From Blattamonas nauphoetae (taxonomy: Eukaryota; Preaxostyla; Oxymonadida), in assembly GCA_033064195.1 (NCBI GenBank), contig JARBJD010000073.1, positions 1-64,000 of the forward strand: DNA of 64,000 nt, read 5' to 3'. Of this stretch, positions 1 through 9,823 are shown piece by piece. The position numbers and the translations under genes are program-made. The notes under the pieces were generated by a model. That model saw only the letters and a list, made by a program, of their open reading frames with translations. It searched no databases and was not told the origin of the DNA. Every line of letters begins with the position of its first letter. The first letter of the stretch is position 1.

Positions 1-346
1 TTTTGGAATCATTGGTGGATCAATTCTCATTCTGTCCCTTCCTTTTTCTCTGAATTTTCCTGGGATGTGCAGCACTCCATCTATGATCATATTCCCTCAT
101 ACCAATCCTGAAATGATCTTCCTCCGAATGGAATTTGTTTTGTGTGAGTCAGTATGAAGTCAAGATCTTCGTTCGCAATCTTCTGTTTATCGAGGCTCGA
201 ACGAATGTGTCTCTGTTCATTTTATTTGCATCCAGAATGTGTGTGATGTAACATAGTGTTCCATCTGCTTTGATTTTCATTATTGAGTTCTCAGCTTTGA
301 TCTGTTCATCTTCTGAATCGTTTCTCTGTTGATGATCAAACAACTT

Positions 347-1039
347 TCATTTGTGCCAACTTATTGAGCACTTGCTGTGTCGTCGGTCGTAGTGTCTGAT
401 CTCTCTCACTGGGTGGTTGAACACGGTTGGTGTGAAGAAGGGATTTCTCATTGGATCCTGCATCTGTGAAATTGGTATAATGTCATCATCATCTTCATCA
501 TCATCATCATCATCATCCTCATCATCCTCTTCGAACTTCCTCTCCTTCATTGGATATTCATATTCAAACCCCATTGATTTCAAGTTTCTCTTCAGTCCAG
601 GAATAATTAGATATTCAGGTGGTTCTATTGCTATTGGTCTTTGCACTGGAATGGGTATTGGTCTTGCCTCTGCAGGGCTTCGAACTCTTGGTGAGAGAAT
701 TGGTGTCACTTGTTGATTGTACTTTCGATGATATTCTTTATACATCTTGTATGCTTTTTCACATCTCCAATCACTAAAACGTTTTCCCAAGAATTCAATA
801 AGAAATTGTGAGACTACTTTAGTTCCATCTGACATAGTTAAATTAGGAGGTAATCCACCATTGAACCAATCCTCGAAATATGTTTCGTCGTTTGCTACAT
901 ATTCTCCATGTGAATCATAGACATCATATACTGGTAAAGTGTTGGTTCTATTGAACTTGACATTGAATATTTTCTCTTGAGAGTGTTGTGTGCAATTCAG
1001 TAACCTATCCACTAAAGTATTCATCTGTCGTGTATTCAT
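347..1039 (-). CDS. Polinton-like element: acidic protein of unknown function
   Basis: A 230-residue ORF directly downstream of the polymerase region in the reading direction. The N-terminal 120 residues look globular with many aromatics (YFEDWFNGG). A proline-rich linker follows (RPIPIPVQRPIAI), then a run of about 20 Asp/Glu near residues 170-190, and a short basic C-terminus. I do not recognise the fold; a structural or DNA-mimicking acidic protein of the element is possible but unsupported. The start at 1039 is favoured because it is preceded by the same TTTTTGTATAAATG-type motif as the element's other genes. It looks whole. Confidence 0.55.
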   Translation of the reverse strand: MNTRQMNTLVDRLLNCTQHSQEKIFNVKFNRTNTLPVYDVYDSHGEYVANDETYFEDWFNGGLPPNLTMSDGTKVVSQFLIEFLGKRFSDWRCEKAYKMYKEYHRKYNQQVTPILSPRVRSPAEARPIPIPVQRPIAIEPPEYLIIPGLKRNLKSMGFEYEYPMKERKFEEDDEDDDDDDDEDDDDIIPISQMQDPMRNPFFTPTVFNHPVREIRHYDRRHSKCSISWHK

Positions 1040-1058
1040 TTATACAAAAATAAAGTTT
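1040..1058 (-). promoter_or_regulatory. Shared start-proximal motif, copy 1
   Basis: On the minus strand the bases before the ATG at 1039 read CTTTATTTTTGTATAA. They match the other three element genes at the same spacing, so this looks like a core promoter abutting the start codon. Confidence 0.5.
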
Positions 1059-1062
1059 GTGT

Positions 1063-4000
1063 TTATTCAATTATAAAATCAGTAGCTTTCAGTCCATGAA
1101 TGAATGGAGGACACGATTCATTTTCAAGTACGATTGCCTTCAGATGGATTCCACTGAGACTGAGTTTCTGTTGTTGTATTTTCGCTATCTCAAATCCAAT
1201 AGTGTCCTCTTCACTCACGACTCTTCTCGTCTGGAACGCATCATTCTGATGCTTGAACCGTTTTACGGTGAAGTTCAGTGTTGTAGTCACAGTTTTCTCT
1301 CCACTAAGACATTTCACATAATCGTCACTTGTGATATTTGTTTTCTTTAGAGACACTCCTTTGATCTTACATTTCTCATCGAGAGAGTAACACTTTGGTG
1401 CAAGACAGATCATCTGTTCACCTTCCTTTTCAATTGCAAATCCCAACAACTTCTTCTCATCATCAACTCCTTTTTCAGGATTGGGAAACCATTCGTATTT
1501 GTGGGCATCATAGAATTCTTTGTCAGCAATCACGTGTTCAAATTGTTGATGAATTCCTGCATTTGGGTCCCCACTAATTGCCCAGTACGCAGAGTCAGTG
1601 TCACCCTCACAGAAATGAATCTTGTTCATGTCAAGGCACTTGTACATGAAGTTGTAGATGAAATTCAGATACCAGAACTTGGCATTGTCGAGTGTGAATA
1701 CTGCTTCTTGCAGACATGTCTTGCATGATGCTTTCTCTCTGTCTTCGATCACAATATAGTTGTCCTCGTTGATCTCTCTTGTTGCCACAAATCCTTTCAT
1801 CATTTGTTTCAAGTATGTTCTCTTCTCATTGCAGATTGTGATTGAGTTGTACTTCTCAGTGTTCATTCCATCGTACCCGTAACTTCCATTCAAGTTCGTT
1901 TTACAGAATTGTTCCTTTCCTTTGTTTCCAACCTTCATTGCTTCAATTCTGTCATTCATGAATGATGTCACAAACGGTTCAAATCCTGCGTGTCTGGAGA
2001 ACACCATCACACTCTTTACGTCATCAATAATGAAGTGGCAATAGTCGATGAGGAACCACAGATAGAATGTCGAAAAGAACATATACTGATCGTGTGTGCT
2101 CAAGAGTTGGGTCAGCTTTCTTTGTTTGTCATCAGTCTTCAATCCATGCTTCTTCATCAGTGAATATGTCTTCTCTCCAATGTTCTCTTCTGTTGTGTTA
2201 ACCATAATGTTTCTGAAGATTGGTGGGAAGTTTATGAATTCATTGATGTACTTTTCATCGATGTGTCCTTTCAGTTCTGCAACAAATAATGTCTTCTGAT
2301 TCTTGTCTTCAATGATCTTGCGACATTCTTTATCTCCTGTTGCTGTGTACAAACATCGTCCTGGCATGTACATTCTGTGTTTAGTGTATGGATTGTTCTT
2401 GTTCTTGATTGATGAGAATGCACTTGGATACAGTGAATTAAAGTCAACGCCACAGACGTGAGTCATTTTGTGTTCTGTATCTTTGGAAATAACTGTTCCC
2501 TCTTCGAAAGTGAAGTGATTGATTGGAGTCACGTCTTTGATGTTCTGTCTGTGTTGAACATTCGATAATCCACCAGTCACTGCTGCTCTCAACTTGTGAT
2601 ATGTTTGCTCATGTGTCAGAGTCATTGGTAGAGATTTCCAGATGCAGTACTTCTTCAGTTGAATCCTCAATCTTGTGAGATGCTCATCTTTGTCTGACTT
2701 GTATGTGTTGCAGTAATCACAGCAGATCTTGACGTTCTCTTTTGAATGTCCTTTCGAATTGTCGATTCTATCCAGTGTTGGTCGAACTGCTAATGAGAAG
2801 TGACTCTTGCAGATGTAGCACACTCTCTTGCACTGTTGAACAAACCAGTCGTAGTCTGCTTCAGTGACATTGTTGGTAGTATTGCGATGAGCTTTCTGGT
2901 CTTGATAAATGTACGATGCAACCTTGTACTTCCAGTATTGTTTCGTGATTTTTATTTCACCAGATTGATCCACTCCATTGAAATCATCATCAATATCAAA
3001 GTCCTTGTAGGCACATGCATATTTGATTGCTGAAGCATTCGCTGACAATGAAAGATTGTGCAACATATCCACCTTGTATTGGAAGTTCAGATCGATCAGA
3101 TTATCCAGTGGTGCAATCATACATTCGACGTCTCTGATGTTGTAGAACTTGAGGTATTCCCATCTGTTCTTGAATCCTTGCTTGTTCCAATCATCAAGAT
3201 ACATTTGGTAATCAGTGTCTGACATTTCACTGTTGTTCAGACTGGAATAGAATTCATATTTGGAGAATGGTTCTTGTTTACTCAGCACTGTGTTGTAATC
3301 TGATGAATCAAATGATTCGTACAAAGAATGATTTCTGAAGATTCGTTTTACCTCCAAAAGCCTTCACTGCATTATCCAAAGTCATTGGTCCTGTGTATGA
3401 CATCATGTCAATGAAGCGGAGCACCTGTTGTGTTTTCTCATGTCTGATCAGAACTTGTTTGTACTTCGTTGTTGATCCAAGGAAGCTCACCACTTTCCAA
3501 TCCTTGTCAACGAGATCACGAAAGATGAGATTGATGTCGAATCTGGAACTGTTGAATCCAATGACACTGACTTCATTCTGAGAAGGAATTTCTGGATCAT
3601 CATAATAGTTGTCTTCTCGTACTGTCTCTCCATATTTGAAGAGTTCTCTAATCCATTGCTTCACGAAGTCCTTTCCATCTCGACGATCATAATAGATTGA
3701 CTTCACACCTGATTTTGTCTTAATTGATGATGCAACGGAGAGAGGCTTCAGATGAGAAATCAACTGAGTATTTTCATCAGAGAACAAGTTGTCAAGAATG
3801 AGATCTTCCATCGTTTCGAAATCGTATGTGATGTGGTACTGTGTTGGTTTGAATTCGTATTGTCTCTTGTGTGCCATCAGAAATTCATATGTTCTATTGT
3901 TCAGAATGTGTGGAACATAAGGTCTTGGTGTTTTGTCAAGAGTGATCTTCTTCACATGTTTTCCATCAAGTTCTTTACACTCTCTGAGATGCTTCTCGTA

Positions 4001-5452
4001 GTAGGTCTTGAAGTGAGAATCCTTGACTTGGAATCCTCTTGACTGACAATATGGACAGAGTTTGTATCCAGTGATTTTCTCAGGATCAACAATGAACATC
4101 ACATGAACGAGAGTTGCAGTAAGTGGAATCATCAAGATGGGAAGAACTCTTGCATCGTCATTTTCGTTGACATACGATTGACTTAGGAAATACTTCTTCT
4201 TGTCTTCATCATATTCATATATGTGAACAGTGATGTTGAATACATGCATCGCTTTCTCAATGTCACATGCAATATCAAATCCAGGATATTTTCACAAATG
4301 TTCAGTTAATTGATGTGGTCGAAGGTGTGTGAGATTCTCAAATACTGCAAACAATCGTTTTGCTTCAACGTTTCTCATGTTGATTGATATCTTCTTCCCT
4401 GGAACTTCTGGAAGTGTGAGGAACGACAATGATTGAAAGAAACAAATGTTGAACTCAGAATCGATGTACCGAACATTTCTCGTTTTGATGTGTTCAGTGA
4501 GAATCGCATTTGCTTTTCCTGCAACTGGGAATCGATAGACTGCAACCAGAATGGAGTGGAATGCTATGTACATTGTCTTCGTATCCATCAGTGTTCTCTC
4601 CTGTGATTCTTTGATCAGATTGATCGCATATTTTGAATACTCAGTGATGTCTCCTGCACTTCTGATCACAGTTGGGAAACTCTTCGATGTGTTCTCCAGT
4701 TCTGGTCTGAAGTCTTTGTAAGTTGTCTCATCTTTGTCTTTTCTCTCAATAATCTTTCCAAAGTCAATACTAATCTTGAATGGATGATCTTTCTCTTTGT
4801 CGAACACTGCTTTGATGAAGGTTGTGATTTCTTCAACATTCTTCAGATGATTGTGGAAGTACAGTTGATATGGTTTTCCATTATCTTCAACCTTCTCAAC
4901 CTCATTCTTTTTGAACTTCCTTCGTGCATTCATGAGACATTCATTGAATGCTGCTTTGTCACGTGGTTCAGCGAGTAATATGCATTCTTCAAATCCATCA
5001 AAGGTCTGTACTTCTCTTTTTTCCATTTGTTCATTTTTCTTCTGAATGATCAACAGATTCTTCATCCAATGATCCATCAGCTTCTCTTCGATTGATTTCA
5101 GTTTCCACGTCATTCTGAACACTTGCTTTTTCAGTTCGTCTTTGTTCACTCTTGGATTTGCTTTCATGTTCTCAACAATCATTCGGTGAGCAAGTCGATC
5201 TTCTGACGCCATCTGTTGTCGAAGTTTAACTTGTTCAATAAAATCTGGAATGAGATTAAGATCGAGATTCTTTATTGGATGTGGAAACTCGAGATCTGTG
5301 TGTTGAAGCATATTCAGGAGAAATGATCTGTGATGTTGATAATTTTTGCTGTCTGGAATATACGTTCGACCATCACTAAATTGAAATTGTGCATTCGGAA
5401 AGAGATCTCGAATTTCTCGAATTCTTTCCTTGACTGGTTTTAGCAGTGCCAT
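1063..5452 (-). pseudogene. Polinton-like element: protein-primed DNA polymerase B region (broken)
   Basis: This part would replicate the element using a terminal protein primer. An N-terminal domain contains FNICFFQSLSF, as seen upstream of the exonuclease in Polinton polymerases. The 3'-5' exonuclease has YDFETMED and GFNSSRFDINLIF. The palm has motif A DFNSLYPSAF, a motif B of the form K..LNGSYGYDG and motif C EGDTDSAYW. Between exonuclease and palm lies a four-cysteine HNH-like segment (CYICKSH ... RIDNSKGHS ... CDYCN), a known insertion type in such polymerases. The region is broken, about two breaks, so it is listed as a fossil. The 5' start at 5452 carries the element's promoter-like motif, which supports treating the whole span as one former gene. 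Confidence 0.85.
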
Positions 5453-5472
5453 TTACTACAAATTAAAAAATC
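5453..5472 (-). promoter_or_regulatory. Shared start-proximal motif, copy 2
   Basis: The minus strand reads TTTTTTAATTTGTAGTAA immediately before the ATG at 5452, the probable polymerase start. Confidence 0.5.
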
Positions 5473-5496
5473 GGAAAATAAAAAAAAGTTGAGCGT

Positions 5497-5886
5497 TTAT
5501 TTCTGTTTTCTCAGATGGGGCTTTTTCTTAGCAGTCAGCCATGCATCAAGTCTAATTCTGAACACTTCACTTCCACCAATCTCTCTATAGGTGAATGGAA
5601 CCAGGACTTTGCTGAACTCACCTACGAGCTCACAATTGTATTTCTTCAGTTCATTCTCCACAAATGATTGAGTGTAGTGTCGACGTTTCGCTAGGTGAGG
5701 TCTGTTTCCTTGATTCCACAACTTTGGTTTTATTCTCCATTCAACTCCCTCATGAACATACGTCACCGGCACATTATTTCTGACATACCCAGAGACTAGC
5801 GAACAGTTCTCTTCTCTCATTGATTCAATTAATGCTTGTTCTGAACATACTCGACGTCTTTCGCTGTACATCGCTGTTGGATTCAT
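5497..5886 (-). CDS. Polinton-like element: small two-repeat protein
   Basis: A 129-residue basic ORF made of two copies of a module of about 55 residues. The module pattern is an 'IESMREENCSLVSGY' type helix, then a V/PFTYR strand, then an 'IRLDAWL..KKPHLRK' end. The larger protein at 7597-8190 has the same modules. The conserved Cys, the TYR/TYH strand and the terminal RPHL resemble small nucleic-acid-binding repeat domains of large DNA viruses, but I cannot name the family. It starts right after a T-rich GTATTAAATG motif and sits 44 bp upstream of the polymerase start. It looks whole. Confidence 0.5.
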   Translation of the reverse strand: MNPTAMYSERRRVCSEQALIESMREENCSLVSGYVRNNVPVTYVHEGVEWRIKPKLWNQGNRPHLAKRRHYTQSFVENELKKYNCELVGEFSKVLVPFTYREIGGSEVFRIRLDAWLTAKKKPHLRKQK

Positions 5887-5905
5887 TTAATACAAAATAA
5901 AAAAG
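5887..5905 (-). promoter_or_regulatory. Shared start-proximal motif, copy 3
   Basis: The minus strand reads TTTTTTATTTTGTATTAA immediately before the ATG at 5886. Confidence 0.5.
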
Positions 5906-7596
5906 TCAAAAATGAAAATTCTTCCGTTGTTTTCTCAGTTTTGGATTTCAGACTCAGATCGAGGATCAATGGGTTCGATCTCTGATTTTTCACAAGTGCT
6001 TGTTTCGTTCCGATTCTTCGCGTTTTGGAATCTCCTGAACTCCAGGATCATCGTGGTATGCTTCGTTTTTTGAAGATTTCGGACTTTTGCAGAGTTATTG
6101 AGCGATTCACAACCGGGTGCAGATCTTTGCATATTTATGTATTCTTCATCATTTCACTCTCACTTTCATCTTATTTCAGCTCTGTTCTAACTATTTTTGG
6201 TTGAATTGTTACTTGTTTCTCATTCGTTACCATCTCATTTTTGACCTCACTTCCGTCTTCGTTTTCTCGTTGATTACTGTTTTTAACCACTTCATTCATG
6301 TTTCTTTCTCTTAATCTTGTTCTCCAATACAACACACTAATTTCCGTTAAGTGAAGATTCCGACATTCTGCAGAGATCTCACTTTCAACGGCTCACTTCA
6401 TATCTCGGAATTTTTCCGTAATCTTCATCATATCACGTACATTTTTGATCACTTTTTGTTGTTTTTAAGAGAGAAAAACCGGAACACAGACCTAATTTTC
6501 ACTATTGGTGCCACATTTCACGTCATTTTCACGATCGTCAATTTCCCTCTCAGTTTCATACTTGCCCGTTTCATTGTTGGTTGTTTCGCTTTCTTTTACT
6601 CTGTTTTTGTGAAAAAGTTGATGAAAACTTGACTAAAATGATGTGCTAGTGAAGTGAGAACGGCCCACAAAATGGAAGTGATATGAGCAAAATGAAGAGG
6701 AATGGTGAAGAGATCAAATGTGAAATGTGGAGAGAATGATGTGAAAAAGAAGGGGCTGAAGTGGTGTTCAAACATGCAAACACTGTGAATAGCTGTGAAA
6801 TGACGAATCAAAAAAGTGAAATTTTGAGACAACTATCCGACAAAAAATTCTGAAAATTTGAGCACACCTTCCTCTAACAACGAGAAAGAAGGCGCAATAT
6901 GTGAAAATCGGGGCAAAAATCTAATAGTGTGCAAGTTGTGAAGAAAAGAGTCGTCAGAGGTGTGATCGAAGAACCGACAAAATGAAACTAAGGAAATGCA
7001 CTATACGTCTCGCGTCGACTTATGTTCGTTAAAATGATGCAATAACGGAGTAAATGAAGTGAAAGTAGTGAAATGTGAAAATTCATGAAAAAGTGTCCGA
7101 AACTTGTGGTGTCAAAAGTTTTCAGAGATGAATGACACAAAAAGACGCCAACTAGCGTTTTCACACCCAAAAACACCATAAGACGACGAAAAGTGATCAA
7201 AAGGACATAGTCCCGAACGTCCATACCTTTTCTGAAAAAATCTCAAAAAACGCGAAAAAACCTCAATGGGTCGGATCAAACCAAAAATCTCAGAAGTGCT
7301 TTTTATCGAAAATCCTACGTTTCAAAATGATTTCCGTCGCAATCAAACGTGTTTGAACACAATTTGAGCCATAAAGCAGTTCATAGTAGCAAAATCGGAA
7401 CATCGACTTTTTTCGTCACTTTTTCGACCGACGTTCGGTACACAGTTCGACGAATTCTCAACCGATTTTGATCAAACCTCTTTTGATCGATGACCTACAT
7501 TGTCCCCGAGATTTTAGAATTTTTTTCAGAATTTTTCGAAATGGTTCTCACATTGGATTTCATTGATTTGTGGTCAAAAATAGATTTTCAGTATTT
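5906..7596. other. AT-rich gene-poor stretch inside the Polinton-like element
   Basis: No ORF here has convincing composition or family features. The sequence is AT-rich with many short homopurine and homopyrimidine runs and frequent stops in all frames. It could be a decayed gene of the element or an insertion. I see no terminal repeats that define a second element. Confidence 0.4.
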
Positions 7597-8190
7597 TCAT
7601 GACCTTTCGTGGTACTTTCTCAAGTGAGGACGGTCTCCAAAATACAACCAATTATCCAAGCGAACGTAATACTCGTTCTTTGTTCGTAAATCGCGATATT
7701 TGAATGGCTCAAGTACCTTTGTGTATGTTCCAATGAGTTCACAATTCTCTTTTTTCAATTCATTTTCAACAAACGATTGTGTGTATCGTTTTCGTTTGTT
7801 CTGATGAGTTCTGAATCCTTTCATCCATTTTGATGGGATTACAATCCATTCAATTCCTTCGTGTCGATATGTAACTGGAGTACTTGAATGAGTGTATTCA
7901 GAAATGAGTTCACAATTCTCATTTTTCATTGATTCAATAAGCTTCTCTTTTGTACAACGATTTGCTGGTCGAAGATATTTCTGGCGATTCAGATGTGGTC
8001 TGTATCCTTTGACGAAACTATTGACGTACACTTGATAAGTTTCATCTGGTTTCTCTTCGAGATAGTATTCGAAAGTGCTTCCTGTGAGATATGTTGTTCC
8101 TTGTCGATTGAGAGTTGGAGGTGATTTCATTTTCAAATCTTCTTTGTCCAAAATTTCCAGTAGTTGTGTTGGTGTCAAGACGCTGCTCAT
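7597..8190 (-). CDS. Polinton-like element: three-module repeat protein
   Basis: An ORF of about 197 residues if it starts at the ATG at 8190; the upstream in-frame TTG at 8199 lies inside the promoter-like motif, so 8190 is preferred. An N-terminal segment (GSTFEYYLEEKPDETYQVYVNSF) ends in a YRPHLNRQKY module tail. Two full modules follow: 'LIESMKNENCELISEY..PVTYRHEGIEWIV' and 'ENELKKENCELIGTY..PFKYRD'. It is clearly paralogous to the 5497-5886 protein. The function is not recognised; nucleic-acid binding is a guess from the basic composition. The upstream motif is TTTTTTAATTTGTATAAA just before the ATG. It looks whole. Confidence 0.5.
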   Translation of the reverse strand: MSSVLTPTQLLEILDKEDLKMKSPPTLNRQGTTYLTGSTFEYYLEEKPDETYQVYVNSFVKGYRPHLNRQKYLRPANRCTKEKLIESMKNENCELISEYTHSSTPVTYRHEGIEWIVIPSKWMKGFRTHQNKRKRYTQSFVENELKKENCELIGTYTKVLEPFKYRDLRTKNEYYVRLDNWLYFGDRPHLRKYHERS

Positions 8191-8209
8191 TTTATACAAA
8201 TTAAAAAAT
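8191..8209 (-). promoter_or_regulatory. Shared start-proximal motif, copy 4
   Basis: The minus strand reads TTTTTTAATTTGTATAAA immediately before the ATG at 8190. The TAAATG-like core recalls late promoters of large DNA viruses; that comparison is by analogy only. Confidence 0.5.
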
Positions 8210-8606
8210 TGAATAAAAAAAGAAATCGACGTTGTTTTCTAAAAGTACTCAAAATTTGCTTCAAAAAAGACACTTTTCAAGAGGTCCGTTTTTCGCCTTT
8301 ATTTTTGAATTTACGGCCAAATATTGACTACTCTGAAATGTCAATATTTTCAGTAGTAAGTGAGATGGAAATTAGAATGAGTCATATTAAAAAAAATCAA
8401 TTGGCTCTGAGAGTCAAAATGATTTCTCGTTCCAATTCTCCTAGGAGTATCACCTATGCCAGTTTGGTTCCCATTTCGCTTATACCACTACTAACGCGAT
8501 CGAAGTTCAATGTCGAAACTAACCCCTTTTCCGTCATAAATACGTGTTTTCAAGAATTTGGAGAAAAATAAAAAAAGTGAAACCATCCATAGTGAAATGT
8601 TGCTTT

Positions 8607-9154
8607 TCAAAAATATTTGGACAGATTGATGTTTGTTCGGAGAAGCCAGACAACAGACTTCAGGAGGCTGTGATCTGTTATCGACGAGAGATCCCTCAGC
8701 TGAGGTGCTGACAGGATTGTGCGAATGATGTTGGTTGAAAGAATGGACTCCTTGGTTAATTTTGAACATGAATCGAGGTACTTGTTAAAGAATGCCAGAG
8801 TATCCCGGAAAACGGACAGATAGGGCAAGGATAAGATCAGGGTCATCGAATCCACAAATGCCGCTGCGTGGTTTTTGGAGCCTTGTCCAATCTTTTTCAA
8901 AAAAGTATCGGTGTCGATTGAGACAGTTAGTTTCAGGCGGAGGAATTCCAAAAATGTCGATGCTTTGCGAATATGCCTCTCCTCTAATTTGAACCCATCT
9001 CGGGCCATCGAAGCAAGTGATAAATACGTCTTCGAATAAGAATCGACTGTGACTGGATCATTCGGAAACCAATCCAAGAAGGGAGAATGATCTTGAGCAC
9101 GAATGGAAAAATGAGGATGAAAAGATGGATACCGTCCGAAGTGATTTCTGACAT
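8607..9154 (-). pseudogene. Family A gene, copy 1 (3' half missing)
   Basis: This is the first of three tandem leftward copies of an unnamed, probably alpha-helical (HEAT/ARM-like) family. Exon 1 is 9154-9133 (MSEITSD plus one base). A 41-bp GT...AG intron is 9132-9092. Exon 2 then reads DHSPFLDWFPNDPVTVDS through a conserved middle (RKASTFLEFLRLKL, AAAFVDSMTLIL, LSAPQLRDLS). The reading stops near 8610, where homology ends at the border of the Polinton-like element. The C-terminal half (motifs SLVQISRNP and FHQPTLDF in sister genes) is absent and may lie beyond the left edge. Function is unknown; the helical-repeat reading rests on regular leucine-rich amphipathic segments. Confidence 0.75.
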
Positions 9155-9823
9155 TGGGATCAATTGCCGACTATGGGCATTTAGACTTGAGAACTCTGTA
9201 GTGGGACGATCAAGACAACTAGATTGACGAGCTTGCAGTCCTTCAGAACTATGTGTTAATCGACAGTAATGATACAGAAAGGAGACAATTCTGTTCATCA
9301 GCTCATCCTTTCGAGGATTTAAGACAGATAATCGAATGTTGTGGGGTGAAATCGGAAAATCGAGATCAAGGAGATAAATCCAGCAAGCCTGGCTATGATA
9401 GAGCACTCACTGTGTGGTTTTGGAATGAAGTGAATCTCCCAAACATTTCAAAAGATCTTATCGATCGCTAAATCGACCCACGACATCAAAGGGGAACAAT
9501 GCCATTCACGGTTTCGGAAAAGTGAAAAGAACAAAAGAGAATGACTGAATGACAGAGATGAAGAACCAACGGTCAGAATCCCTGGAAACGGAAGAGGAGA
9601 GGACGAACCAAAAAGAAAGAGTCAAAGACGAGAATGAAAATGGAGAAAGGAGCACACCAAAATGTCAACACAGAGCGAGTGGGAAGCATTGAAGGGTCAG
9701 CATGTGATGTCATCTGAACATCGAGTGAAAAGTGGGATGTGGTTGAGAGAGTTCATTTTGTGTCACGTGTCACCTCTCAACGAAGCTGACGGGAGTTCAG
9801 TCCGAAACCATGGAGGATATCAG
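9155..9823. repeat. Array spacer 1, duplicated in spacers 2 and 3
   Basis: No gene is seen. It shares long near-identical blocks with 11563-12193 (for example the block starting at 9175 matches the one at 11582, and 9662-9720 matches 12082-12140), and weaker ones with 32405-32630. These direct repeats show that the three family A genes arose by tandem duplication of a unit of about 2.4 kb. Confidence 0.75.

Larger units (their letters stand above)
1..8600 (-). mobile_element. Polinton/Maverick-like element, partial (continues left of window)
   Basis: All recognisable genes here read leftwards and four of them share a start-proximal T-rich motif, so they look like one element. The diagnostic part is a protein-primed family B DNA polymerase region (1063-5452). 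The other parts are an acidic protein (347-1039) and two related small repeat proteins (5497-5886, 7597-8190). No integrase, packaging ATPase, protease or capsid gene is visible, and no terminal inverted repeat can be matched because the left end is outside the window. The right limit is placed near 8.6 kb, where host family A sequence begins abruptly. The polymerase region is broken (about two breaks) while its neighbours look whole, which suggests a fairly young fossil. A linear-plasmid or virophage-type relative is an alternative. Confidence 0.7.

Noticed and set aside
149-343. Small leftward ORF at the window's left edge
   Set aside because: It lacks an ATG start and the shared upstream motif, and has no recognisable features.
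417-716. Plus-strand ORF with a long poly-serine run
   Set aside because: It is the antisense of the Asp/Glu run in the leftward acidic protein at 347-1039.
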